64,000 nt of DNA from Dyadobacter sediminis (GTDB taxonomy: Bacteria > Bacteroidota > Bacteroidia > Cytophagales > Spirosomataceae). Shown piece after piece: positions 52,615-61,383 of this stretch (the first letter of the stretch is position 1; every line of letters starts with the position of its first letter). The notes beneath the pieces were generated by a model. The model saw only the letters and a program-made list of their open reading frames with translations, was not told the DNA's origin and did not search any database. The stretch is from positions 992,001-1,056,000 of the forward strand of contig NZ_VCEI01000021.1 of NCBI RefSeq assembly GCF_005860765.1, written 5' to 3'. The position numbers and the translations under genes were made by a program.

Positions 52615-53970
52615 ATGAATAAAAGTGGAATCAGTCGTCGCGATACAATGAAAGCGTTGGGCATGAGCACTTCGGCAGGCTTGCTCGGATTATTCGGCGG
52701 CATATCAACTGCAGAAGCACGCGAAGAAAAAGGCATTCCGAACTATGCCAAAGCGATGAAACCCGTAACGATCAAGAGTGTCCGGGCCATTGCAACCGCA
52801 CCGCAGGGATCCAACCTGATTGTGGTAAAAGTGGAAACGTCCGAACCCGGACTCTACGGACTTGGCTGCGCTACTTTTACCCAGCGGGCAGCCGTTGTCA
52901 TTGTGGCCATCAATACGTATCTGAATGAATTCTGCGCAGGCAAGGACGTCGATAACATCGAAGACATCTGGCAGGGTGCCTACGTGAGCTCTTACTGGCG
53001 CAACGGACCGGTTCTGAACAACGCATTGAGCGGTCTGGACCAGGCACTTTGGGATATCAAGGGAAAGCGTGCGGGCATGTCGTTATACCAGCTTCTGGGC
53101 GGTAAAGTCCGTTTTGCCGTTCCTTGCTACACGCATGCCAACGGCAACTCGCCCGAAGAAACGGTTGAAAGTGTCAAAAGCATCATGGAAAAAGGCTATA
53201 AGTTCATCCGTATTCAGCAAGGCGGTTATGGCGCAGTCGGAAGCACTGTTGAAAAGCCGGATTTCAGGAATGAAAACTTCGGCGGACCAACGGACAGCTT
53301 TATGAATGAAAATACGTATCTCAAATCCATTCCGAAATTGTTTGCTGCGGTAAGAAAAAGCTGCGGAGAAGAAATAGAACTGCTGCATGACATTCACGAA
53401 AGAGTTCAGCCGATGAACGCCATCAACATGATCAAACAGCTGGAAGAATACAATCCGTTTTTTATCGAAGATCCGTTTTCTCCCGAAAATATGAAATGGT
53501 TCAAGCAGCTGCGGGCGGTTACTTCGGTTCCGATTGCCATGGGCGAGCTGTTCAACAACATCAACGAATTTCTGGAGCCGATGGTGAACCTGTATTTTGA
53601 CTATATCCGCATTCACGTTTCCCAGATCGGAGGTGTAACACCTGCAATGAAAGTGGCAAGGCTCGGAGAATGGTTCAACATCAGAACCGCATGGCATGGC
53701 CCCGGCGATGTTTCACCTGTAGGCCATGCAGCACATGCACATATTGATCTGGCTGTCTGGAACTTCGGCATTCAAGAAGCAGTGTCGTTCAATGACAAAA
53801 CACTCGAAGTATTTTCCGGCTGCCCGACGATGAAAAACGGTTATATGTCTGTCAACGAGGTACCCGGAATCGGCGTGGATATTAATGAAAAAGAAGCGGC
53901 CAAGTATCCGATCACGACCAAATCCAACTGGCAGGTAAGAAAATTTGACGGAACCCTCGTTCGGCCATAA
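52615..53970 (+). CDS. Tat-exported enolase-superfamily dehydratase, ManD/RspA-like
   Basis: A 451-residue protein. SRRDTMKALGMSTSAGLLG (residues 7-25) is a twin-arginine signal, followed by a likely cleavage site near AEA-RE. The enolase fold follows. Metal and catalytic residues of the mannonate dehydratase group are visible: CYTHANG, RIQQGGYGA (Arg and Tyr of the first catalytic pair), HDIHER (Asp ligand and His), FIEDPF (Glu ligand), MGELF (Glu ligand), AWHGPGDVSPVGHAAH, and NFGIQE. ManD enzymes dehydrate D-mannonate or D-gluconate to 2-keto-3-deoxygluconate, normally in the cytosol. Export is unusual. It lies 1 bp before the LacI gene. Activity is inferred from motifs. Confidence 0.9.
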   Translation: MNKSGISRRDTMKALGMSTSAGLLGLFGGISTAEAREEKGIPNYAKAMKPVTIKSVRAIATAPQGSNLIVVKVETSEPGLYGLGCATFTQRAAVVIVAINTYLNEFCAGKDVDNIEDIWQGAYVSSYWRNGPVLNNALSGLDQALWDIKGKRAGMSLYQLLGGKVRFAVPCYTHANGNSPEETVESVKSIMEKGYKFIRIQQGGYGAVGSTVEKPDFRNENFGGPTDSFMNENTYLKSIPKLFAAVRKSCGEEIELLHDIHERVQPMNAINMIKQLEEYNPFFIEDPFSPENMKWFKQLRAVTSVPIAMGELFNNINEFLEPMVNLYFDYIRIHVSQIGGVTPAMKVARLGEWFNIRTAWHGPGDVSPVGHAAHAHIDLAVWNFGIQEAVSFNDKTLEVFSGCPTMKNGYMSVNEVPGIGVDINEKEAAKYPITTKSNWQVRKFDGTLVRP

Positions 53971-53971
53971 T

Positions 53972-55009
53972 ATGAAAAAGGTTTCCCTGAAAGACATAGC
54001 CCTGCAAGCCGGCGTTTCGACGGCCCTGGTTTCCTATGTTCTGAACGGGAAAGAAAAGGAAGCCCGGGTAGGAGAAGCCATTGCAGGCAAGATCAGGGCA
54101 TTGGCGAAAGAGCTGAATTACCAGCCCAATCACCTGGCAAAGAGTTTGCGGAGCGGGAAAACGCATACGATCGGGCTGATTATTGCTGATATATCCAATC
54201 CTTTTTTTGCCAACATTGCCAGAGTGGTGGAAGATGAAGCCAAGCGAAGTGGTTATACGGTCATCATCGGAAGCTGCGACGAAAATGCAGACAAAGCGTG
54301 GGATCTTATAACGGTGCTGATCAACAGGCAAGTGGACGGCTTTATCATCGTTTCCTGCGAAGGTTCAGGAAACCAGATCATGTATCTGAAAGAAAGAAAT
54401 ATTCCGTTTGTTCTGCTTGACAGGCACTTTCCGGATATCCAGACTGATTTTGTGGCTACCAACAATTACAAGGCTTCCTTTGACGCGGGCATTCACCTGA
54501 TCAGCGGCGGCTACACCCGCATCGGACTGATTGCCTACAAATCGGAAATGTACCACATGCAGGAACGCATACGCGGGTACCGGCAGGCATTGCAGGATAG
54601 CCGTATTGAATTTCAGGACGACTGGTTAAAAGAAGTCCGTTTTGAAACGATGGAAAAGGAAGTGAAAGTTGCGATTGAGGAACTTCTTTCATCGGATCAG
54701 AAGGTAGAGGCGATCATTTTCGCAACGTACGGTCTGGCAATTAACGGCTTGAAATACATCAATGAACTGCGGCTGAAAGTACCGTCAGACCTTGCCATTG
54801 TCAGTTTTGGACAGGCAGAAGTATTTGATCTTTATTACTGTCCGATTACTTATCTGCGGCAACCTCTGGAAATGTTGGGTAAAACGGCGGTGGAGTACCT
54901 TCTGAAAAAGCTGAAAAATCCCGATGAAGAAATGAAGCAGGTTTTGATGGAGGCAAAACTCATCGCCCGCGATTCTTCCAAGGTGAAATCCGGATGGATT
55001 TCGGGTTAG
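53972..55009 (+). CDS. LacI-family transcriptional regulator of the sugar-acid locus
   Basis: A 345-residue protein from ATG 53972 (MKKVSLKDIALQAGVSTALVSYVLNGKEKEARVGEAIAGKIRALAKELNYQPN), with one base after the ManD-like stop codon. The open frame upstream to 53945 is not needed. The N-terminal helix-turn-helix is intact and the hinge reads HLAKSLRSGKTHTIGLII. The effector domain contains DRHFPDIQTDFVATNNYKAS, GGYTRIGLIAYKSEMYHMQERIRGYRQAL and VSFGQAEVFDLYYCPITYLRQP. Location inside the operon between two dehydratase genes suggests autoregulation. The paired TTTAAACGATTAA sites upstream of SusC 2 are its likely targets. Confidence 0.92.
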   Translation: MKKVSLKDIALQAGVSTALVSYVLNGKEKEARVGEAIAGKIRALAKELNYQPNHLAKSLRSGKTHTIGLIIADISNPFFANIARVVEDEAKRSGYTVIIGSCDENADKAWDLITVLINRQVDGFIIVSCEGSGNQIMYLKERNIPFVLLDRHFPDIQTDFVATNNYKASFDAGIHLISGGYTRIGLIAYKSEMYHMQERIRGYRQALQDSRIEFQDDWLKEVRFETMEKEVKVAIEELLSSDQKVEAIIFATYGLAINGLKYINELRLKVPSDLAIVSFGQAEVFDLYYCPITYLRQPLEMLGKTAVEYLLKKLKNPDEEMKQVLMEAKLIARDSSKVKSGWISG

Positions 55010-55054
55010 TTTGCTGATGTATTTCATTGAATAGGAAAAGTTAGTACGTAAAAT

Positions 55055-55404
55055 AAGGAGGCTCCTCCGGAGCCCAAAACCACAATCGTCAAGCATAGTG
55101 CTAGAAACAGAAGGCTCCTCCGGAGCCGCCCGGCCCCGGCGGGGCCCACTGTTTGTAGCAAAACAAAAACCAATGTAAAGCCAGCCCCGGCGGGGCCCCC
55201 TGTTTGTAGCAAAAACAAAGCCAATGCAAACCCGGCCCCGGCGGGGCCTCCTGTTTGTAGCAAAACAAAAACCAATGTAAACCCGGCCTCGGCGGGGCCT
55301 CCTGTTTGTAGCAAAACAAAAACCAATGTAAACCCGGCCCCGGCGGGGCCCCCTGTTTGTAGCAAAACATAACCAATGCAAACCCGGCCCTGGCGGGGCC
55401 CCCT
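55055..55404. repeat. Hairpin repeat array with six 51-bp units
   Basis: Two GGCTCCTCCGGAGCC hairpins (starting 55058 and 55113) precede six hairpins of the GGCCCCGGCGGGGCC type at 55132, 55183, 55234, 55285, 55336 and 55386 (spacing 51, 51, 51, 51, 50). They are separated by CTGTTTGTAGCAAAAC and ACCAATGTAA-type linkers. Variants GGCCTC and GGCCCT keep pairing to GGGGCC through G-U wobble. It shares CTGTTTGTAGCA, CTAGAAACAGAA and both hairpin types with the array at 33.8-34.6 kb. Because 51 is a multiple of three, all three minus-strand frames stay open and give spurious 17-residue repeat ORFs. Confidence 0.9.
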
Positions 55405-55464
55405 AAAAAACCAACCGAATCGCTAAACCCAAATCGCTAAAAGCCAACAGCCCAATCCAAACCC

Positions 55465-56706
55465 ATGCAAAGAAGAAACTTTCTCAAATCCGCCGCTCTC
55501 GGCACCGCTGCGGTCCTTTCCGGACTGCCCGTCCTGAAAACAGAGGCGGCTTCCAGAATGAAAATTACAAAAATCCGGTATTATGCAGCGCCCGGCTACA
55601 ACAAACCCCTTTTCAATCAGGCACGCGGAATCGTCGAAATAGAAACCGACGGCGGGATTATCGGAATCGGGGAAGGAGGTTCCAAAGACATGATCGAGCA
55701 GTGTGCGCAAATGATGATCGGTGAAGATCCTTTCCGGATTGAACACATCTGGCAGAACGTTTACCGCGGCATGTTTTATCCGCCCGGAAGAGAAAAACTG
55801 CATGCGCTCGGAGCGCTGGAAATGGCGCTTTGGGATATTAAAGGCAAGGCATTGAATGTTCCGGTGTACGAACTGCTTGGCGGTGCTACCCGTGATTATG
55901 TCGAGTGTTATGCCACGGGTTTTCGTGCTTCCAAGGCCAAAACCGAAGAAGAAAGAGCCAGAGACTGCATTGAAGCTGGATTAAGAGCCTACCGGATCGG
56001 GCCGACGGGCGGAAACGGAGAAGAGCCGTTTGATTTTTATGACAATGTAAAAAAGACGATTGAGTTCTGTAAAAGAATTGATGCTGCTGTCGGAGGCGGC
56101 GGAAAATGGGCAATCGATCTGCATACAAGGTTTGACATGACGGACGGACTGAAAATCTGCACGGCGCTTGAACCGCTTGAACCTTACTTTGTGGAAGACA
56201 TCGTCCGTTCCGAAAACCCCGGTGTGTACAAAACAGTAAGAACCATGACCAAAGTGCCGATTGCAGTCGGAGAGCAGTTTGGCGACCGCTGGGATACCAA
56301 TGAACTGATTGAAAACCGCCTGATCGATTATACACGCTTTACCGTACCGAACACCGGTGGAATAGGAGAGTTTAAAAAGCTTGCTTCCATGTGCGAAACG
56401 CATTATGTAGGCATGATTCCGCATTTTACCGGACCGCTTTCAACGGCCGCGCTGGTGCATATTCTGGGTTCGAGCAGTCCGGCGCGCTGCCTGATGGAGC
56501 TGGGCGGCGGCGAGCCGGAACGTCCGCCGTACTTCAATGAGGATTTTATCAATTTCAAAAATGGCAAATTATACCTGAATGACAGTCCCGGTCTGGGTGT
56601 GAAATTCGATCCTAAAAAAGCCACGTTTGTCATGGAAGTGAAAGAAAAGACCAGGTTCCCGCATCCCGTTCTGAAAAGTCCCGACGGAGCCATCCATAAC
56701 TGGTGA
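55465..56706 (+). CDS. Tat-exported mandelate racemase/muconate lactonizing (enolase-superfamily) enzyme
   Basis: A 413-residue protein. MQRRNFLKSAALGTAAVLSG is a textbook twin-arginine signal, ending near EAAS. The capping domain is at about 32-150 and a barrel follows with metal ligands in WAIDLHTRF (Asp), YFVEDI (Glu) and VGEQFGD (Glu), plus the His of MIPHFTGPLS. LEMALWDIKGKALNVPVYELLGG is the superfamily signature. The usual Lys-x-Lys base is replaced by YRIGPTGG, so chemistry probably resembles the galactonate/gluconate dehydratase (His/Asp) groups rather than racemases. It follows the hairpin array and precedes the DgoD-like gene by 100 bp. The exact substrate is unknown, probably a sugar acid. 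Confidence 0.85.
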   Translation: MQRRNFLKSAALGTAAVLSGLPVLKTEAASRMKITKIRYYAAPGYNKPLFNQARGIVEIETDGGIIGIGEGGSKDMIEQCAQMMIGEDPFRIEHIWQNVYRGMFYPPGREKLHALGALEMALWDIKGKALNVPVYELLGGATRDYVECYATGFRASKAKTEEERARDCIEAGLRAYRIGPTGGNGEEPFDFYDNVKKTIEFCKRIDAAVGGGGKWAIDLHTRFDMTDGLKICTALEPLEPYFVEDIVRSENPGVYKTVRTMTKVPIAVGEQFGDRWDTNELIENRLIDYTRFTVPNTGGIGEFKKLASMCETHYVGMIPHFTGPLSTAALVHILGSSSPARCLMELGGGEPERPPYFNEDFINFKNGKLYLNDSPGLGVKFDPKKATFVMEVKEKTRFPHPVLKSPDGAIHNW

Positions 56707-56806
56707 CAATTACGCTTATCCAAACTTTACAGCCTTTAGGTAAATAAAATTGGTTGAATACAGATTAAAAACAGCATTACGCAAATCCATGTTAATGTTT
56801 AGATAA

Positions 56807-58051
56807 ATGAAAAAATCTGAAAAAACCGGCATGTCACGCAGGGAAGCAATTCAGGCCGTACTCGGCGTTGCTGCGATGGGTACCATGCTTTTGCCCAAAA
56901 GTTCTTATGCATCCGCGCCGCTGCCGTTCAGTGCATACGGGAGTGTGAAAATCACCAGGCTGGAAACATTTCTGGTCAAACCGCGGTGGATATTCCTGAA
57001 AATTCATACCAATTCCGGCATCTTCGGTTTGGGCGAGCCGCTGCTGGAAGGACGTGCGCTCACGATCAAAACAGCGATTCAGGAAGTGGAGCCTTATCTC
57101 ATCGGCAAAGATCCGAGGCAGGTTGTGCATCACTGGCAGGCGATTTACCGCCATGCTTTTTACCGCGGCGGCCCCATACTGACGAGCGCGCTGAGCGGTA
57201 TTGATCAGGCTTTATGGGATATCAAAGGCAAATTGCTTGGCGTTCCCGTTCATGAGCTTTTCGGCGGACCAACGCGTGACCGCGTGCGGGTTTACGGGCG
57301 TGCTGCCAATGCCGAAGATATGAAAAAGCGTAAGGAAGAAGGTTTTACCGTAATCAAAACAGGCGTAGCCAAAAAGAACCCGGCCAACATTGTTGAAAAT
57401 CCGGCTTTTATCAAATTCGCTGCCGACAACTTTGCTTCCCTGCGCGAAGCTGGCGGCCCGGAAATGGATATCGCCATTGATTTTCACGGTGCCATTTCCC
57501 AGCAGACTTCCAAGGTTTTGATCAAAGAACTGGAACAATATCAGCCCATGTTCGTGGAAGAACCTTGTCAGGCGCAGAATGTGGATACCATGGTGGATAT
57601 CGCCCGCGGAATGCATATTCCGATTGCGACCGGTGAACGGATTTTTACCAAATGGGGCTTTCGCGAAATCCTTGAAAAAGGCGCTGCCAGCATTGTCCAG
57701 CCCGATCTTTGCCATGCGGGTGGAATTACTGAAGGCCGGATCATTGCAGGGATGGCCGAAGCATATTACGTTCCCATCGCACCGCATAACCCCATGGGCC
57801 CGATTTCGCTTGCGACCGGCCTGCAGCTCGCCGCAAGCGTTCCCAATTTCCTTGTTCAGGAACAGGTGTCGTTGGGGGAAGGTTATTTGAAAAATCCCTT
57901 TAAACTTCAGAAAGACGGAACGGTTATGGTGCCAAAGACGCCCGGACTCGGCATTGAACTGGACGAAGACAAAATGAAGGAAATGATCGGTCACGACTGG
58001 AAAAATCCGGAAAGTTACAATGCGCTGGACGGCTCCGTTGTAGACTGGTGA
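56807..58051 (+). CDS. Tat-exported D-galactonate dehydratase-like enzyme
   Basis: A 414-residue protein. MSRREAIQAVLGVAAMGTMLLP (from residue 9) is a twin-arginine signal, with cleavage near SYASA. The mature part is close to DgoD: WIFLKIHTNSGIFGLGEPLLEGR, YRHAFYRGGPILTSALSGIDQALWDIKGKLLGVPVHELFGG, DFHGAIS (metal Asp and neighbouring His), MFVEEP, TGERIFTK, QPDLCHAGGITEGRIIAGMAEAYYVPIAPHNPMGPIS (catalytic His) and NFLVQEQ. DgoD dehydrates D-galactonate to 2-keto-3-deoxygalactonate in the cytosol in E. coli. An exported form next to SusCD and a PQQ dehydrogenase suggests periplasmic galactonate processing. The start may be 56807 or the ATG at 56831. Confidence 0.9.
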   Translation: MKKSEKTGMSRREAIQAVLGVAAMGTMLLPKSSYASAPLPFSAYGSVKITRLETFLVKPRWIFLKIHTNSGIFGLGEPLLEGRALTIKTAIQEVEPYLIGKDPRQVVHHWQAIYRHAFYRGGPILTSALSGIDQALWDIKGKLLGVPVHELFGGPTRDRVRVYGRAANAEDMKKRKEEGFTVIKTGVAKKNPANIVENPAFIKFAADNFASLREAGGPEMDIAIDFHGAISQQTSKVLIKELEQYQPMFVEEPCQAQNVDTMVDIARGMHIPIATGERIFTKWGFREILEKGAASIVQPDLCHAGGITEGRIIAGMAEAYYVPIAPHNPMGPISLATGLQLAASVPNFLVQEQVSLGEGYLKNPFKLQKDGTVMVPKTPGLGIELDEDKMKEMIGHDWKNPESYNALDGSVVDW

Positions 58052-58103
58052 CAGCGTTACAGATTTACTGCATTTAGTTACAGTTTCCCATTAGCGGCAT
58101 TTG

Positions 58104-58136
58104 CACCTGCTTTGCCACATTTCACCTGCTTTGCCA
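58104..58136. promoter_or_regulatory. 14-bp direct repeat upstream of SusC 3
   Basis: CACCTGCTTTGCCA occurs at 58104-58117 and 58123-58136 (19-bp spacing), about 100 bp before the SusC 3 start in a 183-bp gap. Direct-repeat spacing near two helical turns suggests a regulator with tandem binding (ECF-, AraC- or hybrid-two-component-type). No such gene is adjacent. Confidence 0.45.
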
Positions 58137-58234
58137 TCCTTGATAAACCCTTTGAAATAACTAAAAAAAGCACTTTAAGATCAGTTTGAATTGCAATTTT
58201 TCTACTAAAAATGTAACTTAATACCTATTCCAAA

Positions 58235-61225
58235 ATGAGAAAATACGTAGTTTTAATCTTGCTGAACCTTTACATTGGGGCCGGTTATTCCTATGCCCAG
58301 AATGGCCGGATAACCGGAAAGGTGACGGATCAGGACAATGCGGCGCTTCCCGGCGTCAACGTGCTGCTGAGTGGCTCTTCGCAGGGAACGGCTACCGACG
58401 GGGAAGGGAACTTTGTGATCAATGCGCCGGCATCCGGTTCGCTGGTTTTTTCCTTTATCGGATATGTAAGTCAGACCGTCGCAATCAATAACCGCAGTGT
58501 CATTGATATTCAGCTGACGCAGGAATCCAGAAGCCTGAGCGAGCTTGTGGTTGTAGGGTACGGAACGCAGCGAAAAACCGATGTTACCGGCGCATTGTCT
58601 GTTATTTCTACCAAAGAATTTGCGCAGCAGCCGGTTACACGTCTGGATCAGGTGTTACAGGGACGTGCGACGGGTGTGCAGGTTACACAATCCAACGGCT
58701 CGCCGGGCGGTGATTCCAGAATCCGTATTCGCGGCGCAAACTCGGTTCTTGGAAACAATGATCCGCTGTACGTCATCGACGGCTACATCGGAGCAGATTA
58801 CAACCTGCTGAATCCGAATGACATTGCATCCATTCAGGTTTTGAAAGATGCCGCTTCCACTTCCATTTACGGCAGCCGCGGCGCAAACGGCGTCGTCATC
58901 ATCACCACGAAAAAAGGAGCGAGAGGCATCAAAGTAACTTACGAAGGTCAGGGAAGTGTTTCTAATGTGATCAAGAAATTTGACCTTTTACCCGCGGGTG
59001 AATTTGCCGAAATCGTAAATGCACGCGCACTCGCAACCGGCTCAACGCCGCCGTTCACAGAAGCGCAGATTGCCAATTACAAATCAAATGGCGGTACGGA
59101 CTGGCAGGATCTGGTTTATCGCACCGGACGAGGTCAGCAACAGCAGATTACCATTACCGGCGGAAATGAAAAAACGACGTTTCTGGTTTCGGGAAATTAT
59201 GTTAATCAGAAAGGGATTGTAGAAAACAGCAATTTCAGACGTCTGGTTTTTCGTACCAACCTGAACACGCAGGTGAATAACAAACTGGCTTTGCGCTTCA
59301 ATCTTTCGGGAGCACATTCGCTGAATCACAATACGGATGGCGGCGGCGCGTTGATCGAAGCTTTGCAATGGGCACCGACAACGCCGGCTTACGGAGCAGA
59401 CGGTTTTCCGACATTCGCGGATCCGATCGGTTCCGTTTCAAGAAGTCCGCTGGATAACTTATACGACCGATCCAATGATGCCACTAAATTCAATGTCAAT
59501 GCCATCGGCGGGTTGAATTATCAACTGCCGGTTAAAGGTTTGACACTCGATCTTCAGTATGCGGTTAATTACCTCGATGGCCAGAACAGCTATTTTAACG
59601 GGCCAAGAATTGCAAACAATGTTCCGAATGCCGGTCGTTATTCCTCGGATCAGGTAACGCTTCAGAACACCAATTCATTAAACTACAATGTAACGCTTGG
59701 AAACCATTCGATCAATGCAGTGGCCGTTCTGGAAACACAGCAGTATACCAACAAGAACTTTTCGGCCAATGCCACCGGTTTGCGTTTCCCGCAGTTGGGT
59801 TATGACAACATCGGTGGAAATTCCGCAGCGTCCGTAGCATCCGGTTTTCAGAAATGGACGTTGCTGTCATTTCTCGGACGTGTAAACTATGCATTCAAAG
59901 ACAAATATCTGCTTACTGCGGCCATCCGAAGAGACGGTTCGTCCAAGTTCAGCCCGTCAAACCGGTACAGTGTTTTCCCTTCCGTTGCAATTGGCTGGCG
60001 TTTGTCGGAAGAGGAATTTATCAAGAACCTGAACATTTTCAGTAACCTGAAACTCAGAGGCAGCTGGGGCTCGACAGGAAGCCAGGCGATTAATCCATAC
60101 GCTACGCTGTCTTCTTACAACACAACTTATGTGGCGTTCAACAACAACAGCATCACGGCCGGCGTAATCCAGGGCAATGCCGGGAACATGGATCTGAAAT
60201 GGGAAACCACGCGGCAGACCGACGTAGGTATTGAAATGGAATTCCTGAACGGAAGGTTACGGCTGGAAGCGGATTATTTTCATAAAAACACCAAAGACCT
60301 TTTGCTGAATGTATCCATACCGAACTATGCCGGCGGCGGAACGCAAACGCGCAATATCGGTGAAATCGAGAATAAAGGATTTGAATTTTCCATCGGCGGA
60401 ACGCCGGTGCAGGGCAGCAGATTCGGCTGGGAAACCAACCTGAATTTTTCTACGCTGAAAAACAAAGTGCTGGATCTCGGCGGATTGCCAAGAATCGGAA
60501 CCGGAACGGGAGCAGGCGGCGGCATGTCTATTACGAATGAATTCATGCTGATGCCCGGCCAGCCGCTCGGTTCTTACTGGGGATTGAATTACCTCGGGAC
60601 CTTCAAACCGAATGAAGCCGACGAAGCAGCCAAGCAGGGCCGTGTTCCGGGTGATCCGCATTACGAAGATGTAAACGGTGACAACAGCATTACAACGGAT
60701 GATTTCAAGGTAATCGGCTACGCTTTCCCGAAAGTGACCGGCGGATGGAATAACACCTTTACTTATGGTGCTTTTACGCTGAATGTTTTTGTAAACGGCG
60801 TTTTCGGTGTTGACAAGCTGAATTATACCCGCGCCGGCGCCATGTCCGGTTCCGGTGAAGCACGTCAGTTTTTGCTGACCGAAATCAGGGATTATTACCG
60901 TCCGGGCAACGAGGATTCGGATATTCCTGCATTTACCAAAACATATCAGCCGTTTACGCAATCCAGCCGCTTCCTTGAAAACGGCAGTTTTGTCCGGTTA
61001 AAAAACGTGAGTCTTGCATACAATCTTCCGAGCGCGTTGTTGCGTGACAAAGGTGCCATCAGAATTTTCGGAAGTGCGACGAACCTGTTTACCATTACCA
61101 ACTATTCCGGTCCGGACCCTGAGTCCAGCAATGTAGGTTCCGGAACGGACACCGCCATCGGCATCGACCGGGGCTCGTACCCGAATGCAAAAGTTTATAC
61201 GCTGGGAATCAATTTGAGCTTTTAG
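58235..61225 (+). CDS. SusC/RagA-family TonB-dependent transporter 3
   Basis: A 996-residue protein. The signal peptide is MRKYVVLILLNLYIGAGYSYAQ. The carboxypeptidase-D-like domain is at about 24-105, the TonB-box region is LSELVVVGYGTQRKTDVTGALS (about 104-125), and the plug contains VTQSNGSPGGDSRIRIRGANS and VLKDAASTSIYGSRGANGVVIITTKKG. The barrel ends in YTLGINLSF. It is a canonical SusC. Its N-terminal region resembles SusC 2 closely although the barrels differ. It follows the DgoD-like gene and pairs with the SusD gene about 160 bp downstream; that gap contains TAGCTGTTAGC repeats. Confidence 0.95.
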   Translation: MRKYVVLILLNLYIGAGYSYAQNGRITGKVTDQDNAALPGVNVLLSGSSQGTATDGEGNFVINAPASGSLVFSFIGYVSQTVAINNRSVIDIQLTQESRSLSELVVVGYGTQRKTDVTGALSVISTKEFAQQPVTRLDQVLQGRATGVQVTQSNGSPGGDSRIRIRGANSVLGNNDPLYVIDGYIGADYNLLNPNDIASIQVLKDAASTSIYGSRGANGVVIITTKKGARGIKVTYEGQGSVSNVIKKFDLLPAGEFAEIVNARALATGSTPPFTEAQIANYKSNGGTDWQDLVYRTGRGQQQQITITGGNEKTTFLVSGNYVNQKGIVENSNFRRLVFRTNLNTQVNNKLALRFNLSGAHSLNHNTDGGGALIEALQWAPTTPAYGADGFPTFADPIGSVSRSPLDNLYDRSNDATKFNVNAIGGLNYQLPVKGLTLDLQYAVNYLDGQNSYFNGPRIANNVPNAGRYSSDQVTLQNTNSLNYNVTLGNHSINAVAVLETQQYTNKNFSANATGLRFPQLGYDNIGGNSAASVASGFQKWTLLSFLGRVNYAFKDKYLLTAAIRRDGSSKFSPSNRYSVFPSVAIGWRLSEEEFIKNLNIFSNLKLRGSWGSTGSQAINPYATLSSYNTTYVAFNNNSITAGVIQGNAGNMDLKWETTRQTDVGIEMEFLNGRLRLEADYFHKNTKDLLLNVSIPNYAGGGTQTRNIGEIENKGFEFSIGGTPVQGSRFGWETNLNFSTLKNKVLDLGGLPRIGTGTGAGGGMSITNEFMLMPGQPLGSYWGLNYLGTFKPNEADEAAKQGRVPGDPHYEDVNGDNSITTDDFKVIGYAFPKVTGGWNNTFTYGAFTLNVFVNGVFGVDKLNYTRAGAMSGSGEARQFLLTEIRDYYRPGNEDSDIPAFTKTYQPFTQSSRFLENGSFVRLKNVSLAYNLPSALLRDKGAIRIFGSATNLFTITNYSGPDPESSNVGSGTDTAIGIDRGSYPNAKVYTLGINLSF

Positions 61226-61383
61226 CTGCTAGCTGTTAGCTTTTAGCTGTTAGCAATTAATCATTGAAAACGGCCAACAATCATCTGACAAAAAATGACC
61301 AGTTTTCAACAACCAACCAACTAACAACCCATGACAACTTCATGGCCAGTATTTCACATCTGACATTTCACATTGAATATAAA

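Noticed and set aside
55024..55381. Three overlapping minus-strand open frames (91-198 codons) with 17-residue repeats such as CYKQGAPPGPGLHWF.
   Set aside because: They are translations of the 51-bp hairpin array; because 51 is divisible by three, all minus-strand frames remain open. No start context, and the repeats are explained by DNA hairpins.
55132..55400. CRISPR array.
   Set aside because: Unit spacing is regular (51 bp), but the sequence between hairpins is itself repeated rather than unique spacers, and no cas genes are present.
61264..61383. Forty-codon N-terminal extension of SusD 3.
   Set aside because: A standard lipoprotein signal begins at 61384; the extension is low-complexity intergenic sequence.
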